From Niastella soli (GTDB lineage Bacteria > Bacteroidota > Bacteroidia > Chitinophagales > Chitinophagaceae): a stretch of DNA of 64,000 nucleotides. A program made the translations under genes and the position numbers. Positions 26,454 to 35,296 of this stretch are shown here, piece by piece. Numbering within the stretch: the first letter of the stretch is position 1; every line of letters starts with the position of its first letter. The stretch is taken from positions 274,518 to 338,517 of the forward strand of contig NZ_JAGHKO010000011.1 in the NCBI RefSeq assembly GCF_017742245.1, in the 5' to 3' direction. The notes under the pieces were generated by a model. It was given only the letters and a program-made list of their open reading frames with translations. It searched no databases and was not told the origin of the DNA.

Positions 26454-27595
26454 GTCGACTGCCCTTGCAGGGATTATTGGTATTGGAATTCAGCCAGTAT
26501 TTATCTGGACCGTCTGCTGGTTTGCGTTTGGCCGACCTGGGTGCGCGGGTCATAAAAGTGGAACGCCCCCAAAGTGGTGATGCCGGTCGCCGGTTATCTA
26601 TCAAAAACCTTTGGGCAGACGATAGCTCTTTGTTGTTTCATACCATCAACCGCAACAAAGAAAGTTATACGGCCGATCTCAAGAACCCCGAAGACCTGGT
26701 ACTGGTAAAGAAACTGATTGAAAAAGCAGATGTCCTTACCCATAATTTCAGACCCGGTATCATGGAAAAAATAGGACTGGGATATCCTGAAGTAAAGAAA
26801 CTCAATCCTCGCATTATATATGGCGCCATCAGTGGCTATGGAAAAGAAGGCCCCTGGAAAAACCGGCCCGGTCAGGACCTGCTGTTGCAGTCAATGAGCG
26901 GACTGGCCTATACAACCGGGAATGCCAAAGACAATCCCATGCCTTTTGGATTGGCCATTGCCGATAATTTATGCGGTTCCCAACTGGTACAGGGCGTCCT
27001 GAGCGCGTTGATCAGAAGACATAAGACCGGCACGGGTGCGCTGGTTGAAGTGAGCCTGCTGGAATCATTACTCGATTTTCAATTTGAACTGTTAACTACT
27101 TATCATAGCAGTAAAAAATTGCCTACACGCAGCAAAGTAAATAATGGGCATCCATTATTGAATGCACCGTATGGCATTTATGCAACTACCGATGGTTACA
27201 TTGCCATTGCAATGGTTGATCTGAAGCAACTGGCAAAAGCTATTGGTTGTAATGAACTGTTGACTTACGATCAGAATGTTGCCTTTAGTTTGCGCGATGA
27301 GATCAAGTCGGTACTGGCCAAACACCTGGCAACACAGACATCAGCTTACTGGCTCGAAAGACTGCATGCGGTAGACCTGTGGGCCATGGAAGTGCTCGAT
27401 TGGGAACGGCTTACCAAACACGAGGCTTATACTACATTGCAAATGGAACAAACGATCACCACCTCAAAAGGTGCGCAGATCACCACTACCCGTTGCCCTA
27501 TACGCATCAATGGCGAAAGGCTGTATGCATCAAAGCCTGCGCCACAACTGGGAGAACATACGGAAAAGATCAATAAAGAGATGATTGGACAATAG
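26450..27595 (+). CDS. CaiB/BaiF family (class III) CoA-transferase 1
   Basis: A 381-residue cytoplasmic enzyme predicted to move CoA between organic acids. The N-terminal block [28 protein letters not shown] is typical when read in parts: [14 protein letters not shown] and [20 protein letters not shown] and HNFRPG follow. The catalytic Asp is D172 in GLAIADN, and [11 protein letters not shown] precedes it. The gene is coupled to the SBP-like gene by an ATGA overlap. A close paralogue follows 77 bp later. The two may work as a hetero-oligomer or on successive acids. Confidence 0.88.
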   Translation: MSRLPLQGLLVLEFSQYLSGPSAGLRLADLGARVIKVERPQSGDAGRRLSIKNLWADDSSLLFHTINRNKESYTADLKNPEDLVLVKKLIEKADVLTHNFRPGIMEKIGLGYPEVKKLNPRIIYGAISGYGKEGPWKNRPGQDLLLQSMSGLAYTTGNAKDNPMPFGLAIADNLCGSQLVQGVLSALIRRHKTGTGALVEVSLLESLLDFQFELLTTYHSSKKLPTRSKVNNGHPLLNAPYGIYATTDGYIAIAMVDLKQLAKAIGCNELLTYDQNVAFSLRDEIKSVLAKHLATQTSAYWLERLHAVDLWAMEVLDWERLTKHEAYTTLQMEQTITTSKGAQITTTRCPIRINGERLYASKPAPQLGEHTEKINKEMIGQ

Positions 27596-27672
27596 GGAAT
27601 GTAGATTGGAAATTAATAGCTGTTTATCAATAACGCAATGCCCTTACCAAAACGAAATTTTTAAATTAAGGA

Positions 27673-28845
27673 ATGAAACCCCTACAAGATATAATAGTTG
27701 TTGATTTTAGCCAGTTTTTATCTGGTCCTTCGGCTGGGTTACGCCTTGCCGATATGGGCGCACAGGTAATAAAAATAGAACGTACAGGCGTAGGTGATAT
27801 CTGCCGGCAATTATATGTATCGAATGTAATGATAGAAGGGGAGTCTACCATCTTTCATGCCATCAACCGCAATAAGCAAAGCTATGCGGCTGACCTGAAA
27901 AATGAAGATGACCTTGAAAAAGTAAAAATGCTTATTGCCAAGGCCGATGTACTGATGCATAACTTCCGCCCTGGTGTTATGGAGCGGCTGGGGCTGGATT
28001 ATGAGACCGTAAAAGCCATCAACCCCCAGATCGTGTATGCTGAAGTGAGCGGGTATGGCAATGAAGGTCCGTGGAAAGACCTGCCCGGTCAGGACCTGTT
28101 ATTACAGGCCGTATCGGGATTGACCTGGTTAAGCAGCAACCGCAGCGACAACCCTACTCCAATGGGAGTAGCCGTGGTTGATATTCTGGCTGGTACCCAT
28201 ATTGCGCAGGGTATTCTGGCAGCGTTATTACAACGCACTATTACCAATGAAGGAAGCCTGGTACAGGTAAGCATGCTGGAGTCGATCCTCGATTTTCAGT
28301 TTGAAGTACTGACCTGTTTTTATAACGATGGGCGCGAGCTGCCGGTGCGGAGTGAAATAAACAATGGGCATGCCTATCTCTCGGCGCCCTATGGGATTTA
28401 TAAAACGGCCGACGGCTACCTGGCTTTGGCCATGGGGAACATTACCCAGCTGGCTACATTGCTGGAGTGCGAGCCGCTGCAACAATTCACCAATACAGCA
28501 GAATGGTTTATAAAACGCGATGAAATAAAGACCATCCTGGCCGACCATTTAACCGCCCGTAATACGGACACCTGGCTGGCCGTGCTGGAACCCGCGGATA
28601 TCTGGTGCGCAAAAGTGTATGACTACGACATGCTGGTGGAAGATGACGGCTACCTGGCGCTGAATATGGAAATAAAAGTGAAGACCAGCAATGGATTGTC
28701 TATAACCACCACGCGTTGCCCTATCAGAATAGACGGAGAAATTTATACTTCCGACATTGGTGCGCCTTTGTTGGGTGAACATAATGGACAAATAGAAGAA
28801 CAGTTTGGACTAAAAAAACAGCCTATATCGAACTATGAAATGTAA
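27673..28845 (+). CDS. CaiB/BaiF family (class III) CoA-transferase 2
   Basis: A 390-residue paralogue of the preceding gene, with the same blocks ([50 protein letters not shown]). The catalytic Asp is retained at D170 in VAVVDILAG. Both copies end with the same TTTRCPIRI segment, which points to tandem duplication with divergence. Because both keep the Asp nucleophile, neither looks like a dead copy. It is followed by a 120-bp gap and the lactonase-like gene. Confidence 0.88.
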   Translation: MKPLQDIIVVDFSQFLSGPSAGLRLADMGAQVIKIERTGVGDICRQLYVSNVMIEGESTIFHAINRNKQSYAADLKNEDDLEKVKMLIAKADVLMHNFRPGVMERLGLDYETVKAINPQIVYAEVSGYGNEGPWKDLPGQDLLLQAVSGLTWLSSNRSDNPTPMGVAVVDILAGTHIAQGILAALLQRTITNEGSLVQVSMLESILDFQFEVLTCFYNDGRELPVRSEINNGHAYLSAPYGIYKTADGYLALAMGNITQLATLLECEPLQQFTNTAEWFIKRDEIKTILADHLTARNTDTWLAVLEPADIWCAKVYDYDMLVEDDGYLALNMEIKVKTSNGLSITTTRCPIRIDGEIYTSDIGAPLLGEHNGQIEEQFGLKKQPISNYEM

Positions 28846-28965
28846 TAGTGTGGCTTTTTGATTAATGCTGACAGGCAAAATTTCGATATTTTATAATTTT
28901 TTGCCATGTAACTTGCGGCTTTTCCCAACATTAATCAATCATTAATCGATATTAAACCGATTGCT

Positions 28966-29811
28966 ATGGAGATCATCGATACCCATGTTCACATATGGAA
29001 TTTCGCAAAAGCTGAGTACGACTGGTTAAAGAATGATACTTCGATACTGAACCGTAATTATGATATAGAAGAATTGGAGGCCGAGGTGAAAAAGACCGCC
29101 ATTACAGGCGGAGTGCTGGTGCAGGCAGCCAATAATTTTGAAGATACCAACTGGATGTTACAGGTTGCCAATGCATCCGGTTGGATAAAAGGGGTGATAG
29201 GCTGGATGCCGTTGGAAGACCCATCGTTCACCGCCACCGCCCTGAAACAATACCTGGGCAATCCTTATTTCAAGGGCGTGCGCCATTTGATCCATGATGA
29301 ACCTGATCCGCAATGGTTGTTACAACCGGCGGTGCTCCAGAGTTTATCGCTTCTGGCAGCGTATGATGTGCCGTATGATATAGTGGGCGTTACGCCTCAA
29401 CACCTGATAACCACGCTGGAAGTGGCGCAAAAGGTACCTGAATTACGCCTGATGCTGGACCATATGAACCAGCCGCCCATTGCCAGTGGCGAGCAATTTG
29501 GGGAGTGGGGGGAGTTGATGAAAGCAGCCGCAGCGCATAAAAATATTTATGTAAAAATATCCGGGTTGGGTACCTGCTCCAAAAAAGGCGCAAACTGGTC
29601 GGCCAGGGACATTCAACCCTATATTGAATTTGTGTTGGAGCATTTTGGGGCGAACCGCTGTGTTTGCGGCGGCGATTGGCCGGTTTCTTTGCTGGCAGGC
29701 AATTATAACAATACCTGGCAGCACTATATAAAAGTTTTATCAGACGCATTGAGTGATGCCGATTTGCGAAAAGTGGTGAATACCAATGCAATAGCCTTTT
29801 ATAACTTATAA
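28966..29811 (+). CDS. Amidohydrolase-2 family lactonase-like enzyme
   Basis: 281 residues of the COG3618 type, which includes L-fucono-, L-rhamnono- and 2-pyrone-4,6-dicarboxylate lactonases. The N-terminal metal motif is DTHVHIWN; KGVRHLIHDE near 105, LMLDHMNQPP near 165, YVKISGLG near 205 and CVCGGDWPVS near 245 are further landmarks. The enzyme probably opens an aldonolactone in the cytoplasm. Its neighbours, a RhaT-type transporter and a Gfo/Idh oxidoreductase, support oxidation of a (deoxy)sugar to a lactone followed by hydrolysis. The exact sugar is not determined. Confidence 0.83.
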   Translation: MEIIDTHVHIWNFAKAEYDWLKNDTSILNRNYDIEELEAEVKKTAITGGVLVQAANNFEDTNWMLQVANASGWIKGVIGWMPLEDPSFTATALKQYLGNPYFKGVRHLIHDEPDPQWLLQPAVLQSLSLLAAYDVPYDIVGVTPQHLITTLEVAQKVPELRLMLDHMNQPPIASGEQFGEWGELMKAAAAHKNIYVKISGLGTCSKKGANWSARDIQPYIEFVLEHFGANRCVCGGDWPVSLLAGNYNNTWQHYIKVLSDALSDADLRKVVNTNAIAFYNL

Positions 29812-29935
29812 TAACAACAGATTAAAGACACATTAAGATATGATTATACCACCCGCAAACAAGATAAAATTGCCTTTTTTGCGTTGTTGGTGCAGTAAAA
29901 ATGTCACAAATACAAATAACGCATTGCTTTAACCA

Positions 29936-30970
29936 ATGGAAGTAATAACCGGTGTCATATATCATTCAGTAGGAGCGTCTTGTGCGGCCATGTGTTATAC
30001 GCCACAGAAAAAGGTGGCCAAATGGTCGTGGCAATCGTATTGGCTGGTACAGGCAGCTGTATGTTGGTTATTATTGCCGCTGGTTATTGCCTGGCTAACA
30101 ATTCCCCAGCTAAGTACCGTTTTACGCGAGGCGCCTGCCGATGCTATGGTAAAGACCTTTGTTTTAGGCGTGGCATATGGTATTGGCGGTACTGCGTTCG
30201 GAATGGCTATAAGATATGTAGGTTTCTCATTGACCTATGCCATTGCCGTAGGTATTTCCTGTGTATTGGGTACTTTGTTACCCCCGCTCGTACACGGACA
30301 ATTAACCGCCTTATTTTCCCAGAATGGAGCCAGTTGGATCATGGCAGGTATTATTATCGGCGCATTAGGTATTGCCTGTTGCGGCGTTGCCGGCCGGTTT
30401 AAAGAAAATGACCTGAAATCAGATGCAGGTACCGGTACGTTTTCCCTGGCCAAAGGATTGCCGCTTTGTTTTTTAGCAGGTGTACTTTCGGCCGTATATG
30501 GGTTTTCGATCGACCAGGGCGAACCCATTGCAGCCATTGCAGAAAAATATGGCAGTGGCAATTTCAGGATCAATGTGGTTTATATTTTTTCAAATACCGG
30601 AGCTTTTTTATCTACCCTTATATATTGCATATACCTGCACCGTAAAGAAAATACATTTGGCGAGTACCGGCAAATTGGACCAAAGAACCGTTTAACGGTC
30701 AATTTTATAATGGCCATCCTGACCGGTTGTTTGTGGTACTCTCAATTCTTCTTTTATGGTTTAGGGCATGTGCGCATGGGAAAATACCAATATAGCAGTT
30801 GGGCCATTCACATGATCATGTTGGTGTTATTCAGCTCAATTGCCGGTTTGTTGATGAAGGAATGGGTGAGATGTCGCCGGAAAACGATTGTCACGCTTGT
30901 TTTGGCCCTGTTTATTTTGGTAACAGCGGTGCTTGCCTTAACATATGGAAACTATCTTGGCAGTTTATAG
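29936..30970 (+). CDS. RhaT-like sugar:proton symporter
   Basis: A 344-residue inner-membrane protein with about ten helices. Early similarity to L-rhamnose permeases includes GASCAAMCYTPQKKVAKWSW split as GASCAAMCYTPQKK and WSWQSYWLVQA, then GVAYGIGGTAFGMAIRYVG and CVLGTLLPP. Family members import L-rhamnose or related sugars with H+. The name RhaT is not assigned because rhaA, rhaB, rhaD and rhaR are absent here and the cargo may differ. It lies in the lactonase-oxidoreductase part of the run. Confidence 0.83.
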   Translation: MEVITGVIYHSVGASCAAMCYTPQKKVAKWSWQSYWLVQAAVCWLLLPLVIAWLTIPQLSTVLREAPADAMVKTFVLGVAYGIGGTAFGMAIRYVGFSLTYAIAVGISCVLGTLLPPLVHGQLTALFSQNGASWIMAGIIIGALGIACCGVAGRFKENDLKSDAGTGTFSLAKGLPLCFLAGVLSAVYGFSIDQGEPIAAIAEKYGSGNFRINVVYIFSNTGAFLSTLIYCIYLHRKENTFGEYRQIGPKNRLTVNFIMAILTGCLWYSQFFFYGLGHVRMGKYQYSSWAIHMIMLVLFSSIAGLLMKEWVRCRRKTIVTLVLALFILVTAVLALTYGNYLGSL

Positions 30971-31069
30971 TTTAAAGTTTAAAGTTGCCTCGAAATTCAG
31001 GGGGCCTGACTTTTATTTTCAGGTTGAGCATAAAGAACTTTAAACCTGAAACCTCGAACTTGAAACTGC

Positions 31070-31077
31070 TACTTTTG
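31070..31077 (+). promoter_or_regulatory. Possible -7 box before the oxidoreductase gene
   Basis: TACTTTTG fits TAnnTTTG and lies 22 bp before the GTG start, but no -33 TTG is at the right distance. It could give a secondary transcript of the downstream oxidoreductase-hydrolase part. Confidence 0.3.
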
Positions 31078-31098
31078 TAACTCTATGTATATTATGAA

Positions 31099-32160
31099 GT
31101 GAAGGACCCATTATCATATAAGGCCCCTATAGTAATAATTGGTGCAGGTGGTATTGTAAATGATGCCCATTTGCCGGCTTATCAATTGGCTGGCTTTGAT
31201 GTGGCGGGCATTTATGATGTTGATAAAGAAAAAGCCCATGCCACCGCGCTGAAGTTCAAGATACCGCTCGTGTTCGACAGTATGGAGGACATTGTGCGGT
31301 TAAACCTGTCGCCCGTAGTGTACGACGTAGCCGTGCCTGGGTCCGCCATTATAAAAGTGCTGGAGCATCTACCAGCCGGTTCGCCTGTGCTGATACAAAA
31401 GCCAATGGGCGACGATTTTCAGCAGGCAAAAGCCATTCTGCAATATGCACGCGATAAACACCTGGTAGCAGCCATCAACTTTCAATTACGTTATGCCCCT
31501 TTTATAAAAGCCGCGCGGGAATTAATACAACAGGGCGCGTTAGGACAATTGTGCGATATAGAGATCAATGTAAACGTATATACCCCCTGGCATTTATGGA
31601 ACTTCCTGTTTCAATCGCCCCGCGTTGAGATCTTATACCATAGCATTCATTATATCGATCTGATACGCTCGTTCCTGGGTAACCCTAACAGCGTATATGC
31701 TAAAACGGTGAAACACCCCGATATGAGCCAGCTGGCTTCTGTTCGTAGTAATATCATTATGGATTATGGCGATACCGTACGGGCGAATATCATCACCAAT
31801 CACTGTCACAAGTTTGGTTTGCAACAACAACATTCCTATATAAAGTTTGAAGGAACGCAAGGCGCAGTCAAAATAGATCTGGGGCTGTTGATGAATTACC
31901 CGCATGGGGTTGCAGATAAGTTTCAATATATAACGCTGACCGGCAATGAGCCAGCATGGGAAACGCTGGAAATAGAAGGGAGCTGGTTCCCGCATGCCTT
32001 TATTGGCAGCATGGAACAGGTGATGCAGGCAGCTGCCGGTCAAATACCCAAACCCGATAATTCAGTGGAAGATTGCATTTATACGATGGCTTGTGTAGAA
32101 GCCGCGTATTTATCGAGCGAGCGGGGTGGGGTCCAATTAAATAAGATACGCACTAATTGA
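31099..32160 (+). CDS. Gfo/Idh/MocA family oxidoreductase
   Basis: A 353-residue NAD(P)-dependent dehydrogenase of the glucose-fructose oxidoreductase family. The Rossmann motif is GAGGIVNDAHLPAY (about 15-28), followed by IYDVDKEKA. The catalytic-Lys motif reads QKPMG at residues 100-104 in place of the usual EKP. The C-terminal domain has the HSIHYIDLIR motif near 190. The start is GTG at 31099: a stop lies 21 bp upstream in frame and the nearby ATG is out of frame. It probably oxidises the sugar whose lactone the neighbouring enzyme opens (inference). Confidence 0.82.
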   Translation: MKDPLSYKAPIVIIGAGGIVNDAHLPAYQLAGFDVAGIYDVDKEKAHATALKFKIPLVFDSMEDIVRLNLSPVVYDVAVPGSAIIKVLEHLPAGSPVLIQKPMGDDFQQAKAILQYARDKHLVAAINFQLRYAPFIKAARELIQQGALGQLCDIEINVNVYTPWHLWNFLFQSPRVEILYHSIHYIDLIRSFLGNPNSVYAKTVKHPDMSQLASVRSNIIMDYGDTVRANIITNHCHKFGLQQQHSYIKFEGTQGAVKIDLGLLMNYPHGVADKFQYITLTGNEPAWETLEIEGSWFPHAFIGSMEQVMQAAAGQIPKPDNSVEDCIYTMACVEAAYLSSERGGVQLNKIRTN

Positions 32161-32199
32161 AATACTAAACCGTAAAATTTCTTAAATCACAATATTCTG

Positions 32200-34950
32200 A
32201 TGAAAGGTTTTCTTGTATTGGTTGTAAGTCTGGTAACACTGAATATAACAACCTGGGCATCCGGTAAACCCGCGGATAAGAATGTTACTGTTGTCGCTGC
32301 AAATAAATCCCCCCGCTTAAAATACGGAACAGAAAAGCTGACCGCTGCCTTACAAAAGGCAGGGTATAAAGTGGTCCTTTCGGCTGATGGTAAATTACCA
32401 GCTGCCGGAGCGATCATTGTTGCCGGAAATTATACCGATGCTATCGTTAAAAAAGCAGCAGTTACCCTGAAGCTGAACCCCGATACAACCGGTAAGGAAG
32501 GATTCTCCATAAAAGGAAATGCCAATGCTATCCTTATAGCGGGTACAGATGCTTCCGGTGCTTTATATGGTTGTATGGAACTGGCCGAACAGGTAGCCAA
32601 TCAAAAAGTGCTCCCTGAAAACCTTTCCCTCACCGATAAACCTGAAATGGTTTTACGTGGCGCCTGTATAGGTGTGCAAAAACCTTATTATTTACCAGGA
32701 AGAACTGTATACGAATATCCTTATACACCCGAAACCTTTCCCTGGTTATACGATAAAGCCCTCTGGGTACAATACCTCGATTCTTTAGTGGCCAACCGGT
32801 TGAACTCCCTGTATTTGTGGAACGGTCACCCGTTTGCCTCATTGGTACGCACAAAGGAGTATCCATATGCGGTAGAAGTAGACGACGCAACATTTAAAAA
32901 GAATGAAGAGCTGTTTGCGTTCCTTACCTCAGAAGCTGACAAGCGTGGTATTTGGGTGATACAAATGTTTTATAACATTATTGTATCAAAACCCTTTGCG
33001 GAGAAGAATAACATGAAAACGCAGGACCGTAACCGGCCTATTGTACCATTGATTGCCGATTACACACGTAAATCAATCGCCGCATTTGTGGCCAAATATC
33101 CAAACGTAGGATTGATGGTGGCGCTCGGTGAAGCGATGGAAGGAGTGGGGCAGGATGATGTGGACTGGTTCTGCAAAACCATTATCCCGGGCGTACAGGA
33201 TGGATTGAAAATGCTGGGCAGAAAAGATGAACCGCCGATCGTATTACGCGCACACGACACCGATGCACCGCGGGTAATGAAAGATGCCTTACTCATTTAC
33301 AAAAACCTGTACACCGAAGCGAAGTTCAACGGAGAAGCCTTAACCACCTATGAACCCCGTGGACCCTGGGCCGACCTGCACCGCACACTTAGCCGTATTG
33401 GAACGGTTCAAATAGAAAATGTGCACATCCTGGCCAACCTGGAACCATTCCGGTATGGCTCACCCGATTTTATACAAAAATGTGTGCAGTCAATGCACTC
33501 CATCTATGAAGCCAATGGTTTACACCTGTACCCCCAGGCTTCTTACTGGGATTGGCCATATACTGCCGATAAAGCGCAACCCCGCCAGCTGGAGATTGAG
33601 CGTGACTGGATCTGGTACCGTACCTGGGCCCGTTATGCCTGGAATTGTACCCGCGACCGTCACGAAGAAGAAGCATACTGGGCAGGCAGCCTCGCCAACA
33701 AATTTGGTTGCTCGCCTGAACAGGGAAAAAATATTGTAGAAGCGTATGAACAAAGCGGCGAGATCTCCCCTAAAATATTAAGACGTTACGGTATTACCGA
33801 TGGTAACCGCCAAACCATGACACTGGGCATGTTAATGACACAATTAATAGACCCCAAGCGTTTTGGTTTGTTCCCCTTATTGTATAATAGCGAAAGCCCA
33901 TTCGGGGAAATGATCATCGAGTATGCTGATAAAGAAGCCAATGAGATACCGCATGTAGGAGAAACGCCTATGGCAGTAGCCGATGAAATTATTGCGCATG
34001 GTGATAAATCGGTAGCAGCCATTGAAAAGGCCGCGCCCTATATTACTACCAATCGCGAAGAGTTCAACCGGCTGAAGAATGATATGTATTGTTACCAGTC
34101 TATGGCAAAATTCTATGCCTGGAAGGCAAGAGCGGCCATACAGGTATTAAAGTTCAAATACACCAATAAAGTAGCCGATCTGGAAAAAGCGGTGCCATTG
34201 CTGGAGAAAAGCGTGGCGTATTTTGCAGACCTGGCTGGCCGTACCGATACTACTTATCTGTATGCCAACAGTATGCAAACGCAACAGCGCAAAATACCGG
34301 TAAATGGAAAGAACGCTACCATGAAAACCTGGGTAGAACTGCTCCCTATCTATAAGCGCGAGTTGGAAAACTTCAAAAAACACATTGAAGCATTGAAAAA
34401 ACAGGGTGGGGGAAGTGGTATCGCCAATATAAAACCCCTTACCAATGCAGTTGTAGAAATACTCACCCCAAATATTACAAGATATACCTTCCAAAAAAAT
34501 GCCCAGGTATTTCCGGACCTGAGCGTGGTAGTGAATGACCTGCCGGCTTTCCTAAAGGGATTACAGGGGATTTACTACAGCCAGGGACGGCAAATTGTCG
34601 AAGGCACCAGCCTGAATTTTAAGACTGCTAAACCAGTAAAATTACTTGTAGCATATTTTGCTGAAAAAAATGGTGCATATTTGCCGGAGCCAACATTGGA
34701 AATTGATGCAAGCGCCGACGATTATGGTCAGGCGCAGGTAAAAGTGGCAAATGCCATGGCAATAGAAGGTTTCCCTGCAATAAACATACATAGTTTTTCG
34801 TTTCAAGCGGGCACACACACACTTACTTTAGGAAAAGGATCGTGCCTGTTACTGGGCTTTATCAATGATAACGATCCATTACCGGTTGTAGATGCAGGAT
34901 TAGGCGTTTCCGAAAACGCCGGAGCGTTGGATTGGTTGTTCGAAAAGTAA
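32200..34950 (+). CDS. Exported glycoside hydrolase-like protein with GH67N/GH20b-type N-terminal domain
   Basis: 916 residues with a signal peptide ending near TTWASG. Residues about 25-145 form the GH67 N-terminal/GH20b-like alpha-beta domain: KYGTEKLTAALQKAGYKV, then ILIAGTDASGALYGCMELAEQ. A TIM-barrel-like catalytic region follows (about 150-520) with LVANRLNSLYLWNGHPF, GLMVALGEAMEGVGQDD, RAHDTD and YPQASYWDWPYT. A helical domain and a beta-rich C-terminus complete it. It does not show the standard GH67 alpha-glucuronidase barrel text, so it is placed only at superfamily level. SusC and SusD follow, so it probably acts on the imported glycan in the periplasm. Confidence 0.65.
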   Translation: MKGFLVLVVSLVTLNITTWASGKPADKNVTVVAANKSPRLKYGTEKLTAALQKAGYKVVLSADGKLPAAGAIIVAGNYTDAIVKKAAVTLKLNPDTTGKEGFSIKGNANAILIAGTDASGALYGCMELAEQVANQKVLPENLSLTDKPEMVLRGACIGVQKPYYLPGRTVYEYPYTPETFPWLYDKALWVQYLDSLVANRLNSLYLWNGHPFASLVRTKEYPYAVEVDDATFKKNEELFAFLTSEADKRGIWVIQMFYNIIVSKPFAEKNNMKTQDRNRPIVPLIADYTRKSIAAFVAKYPNVGLMVALGEAMEGVGQDDVDWFCKTIIPGVQDGLKMLGRKDEPPIVLRAHDTDAPRVMKDALLIYKNLYTEAKFNGEALTTYEPRGPWADLHRTLSRIGTVQIENVHILANLEPFRYGSPDFIQKCVQSMHSIYEANGLHLYPQASYWDWPYTADKAQPRQLEIERDWIWYRTWARYAWNCTRDRHEEEAYWAGSLANKFGCSPEQGKNIVEAYEQSGEISPKILRRYGITDGNRQTMTLGMLMTQLIDPKRFGLFPLLYNSESPFGEMIIEYADKEANEIPHVGETPMAVADEIIAHGDKSVAAIEKAAPYITTNREEFNRLKNDMYCYQSMAKFYAWKARAAIQVLKFKYTNKVADLEKAVPLLEKSVAYFADLAGRTDTTYLYANSMQTQQRKIPVNGKNATMKTWVELLPIYKRELENFKKHIEALKKQGGGSGIANIKPLTNAVVEILTPNITRYTFQKNAQVFPDLSVVVNDLPAFLKGLQGIYYSQGRQIVEGTSLNFKTAKPVKLLVAYFAEKNGAYLPEPTLEIDASADDYGQAQVKVANAMAIEGFPAINIHSFSFQAGTHTLTLGKGSCLLLGFINDNDPLPVVDAGLGVSENAGALDWLFEK

Positions 34951-35296
34951 ACGACAACGATTGCTGCCAGCGCGAAGAGAGATGGATTATTGTATTAAAT
35001 AATCGTAAACACATCTGACATTATTGAAGTGGCCACTGCCATTATGCTATTGTTATGTATATAACTATAGTAGATGACAGTGGTTTGCTCTTGGTTATGT
35101 GCGATTATTGGAAATCCTGGATGGAACAATAATATGTTCCATCATTTTGGCTGGAAGTTGCATTGTTTAGCTTCATGGGTAGCCGTTTCTTGTGGCCGAT
35201 TGCCCCCCATCTCGATACGCGTAGCCATATGCGAAGGTTCTTGGTTAAGTTTTGCTCCTCTCAATTGTTAAAACATAAATCTTAAACAACTGTTGT
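34951..35296. other. Intergenic region before SusC 1
   Basis: 346 bp without a convincing gene; a short + frame at 35074-35271 has no family features. It contains copy 3 of the shared upstream motif (35131-35169), about 130 bp before the SusC start. This suggests SusC/SusD start from their own promoter rather than only by read-through. Confidence 0.5.
35131..35169 (+). promoter_or_regulatory. Shared upstream motif, copy 3 (weaker)
   Basis: It contains TTCCATCATTTT and, after exactly the same spacing as in the copy at 58382, CATTGTTTA. The middle is diverged. The conserved ends at fixed spacing look like two half-elements of one protein-binding site. Confidence 0.45.

Noticed and set aside
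29936-30970. Assigning the symbol rhaT and a full L-rhamnose pathway
   Set aside because: The transporter family fits, but rhaA, rhaB, rhaD and rhaR are absent from the window, so the cargo is left open.
35137-35165. Sigma-54 promoter (TGGC...TTGCA) in the third copy of the shared motif
   Set aside because: The GG-to-GC spacing is wrong by one base and the other two copies lack the elements.
35074-35271. Small + frame of 65 codons before SusC 1
   Set aside because: It spans the shared upstream motif and has no homology-like features; a regulatory role of the DNA is more likely.
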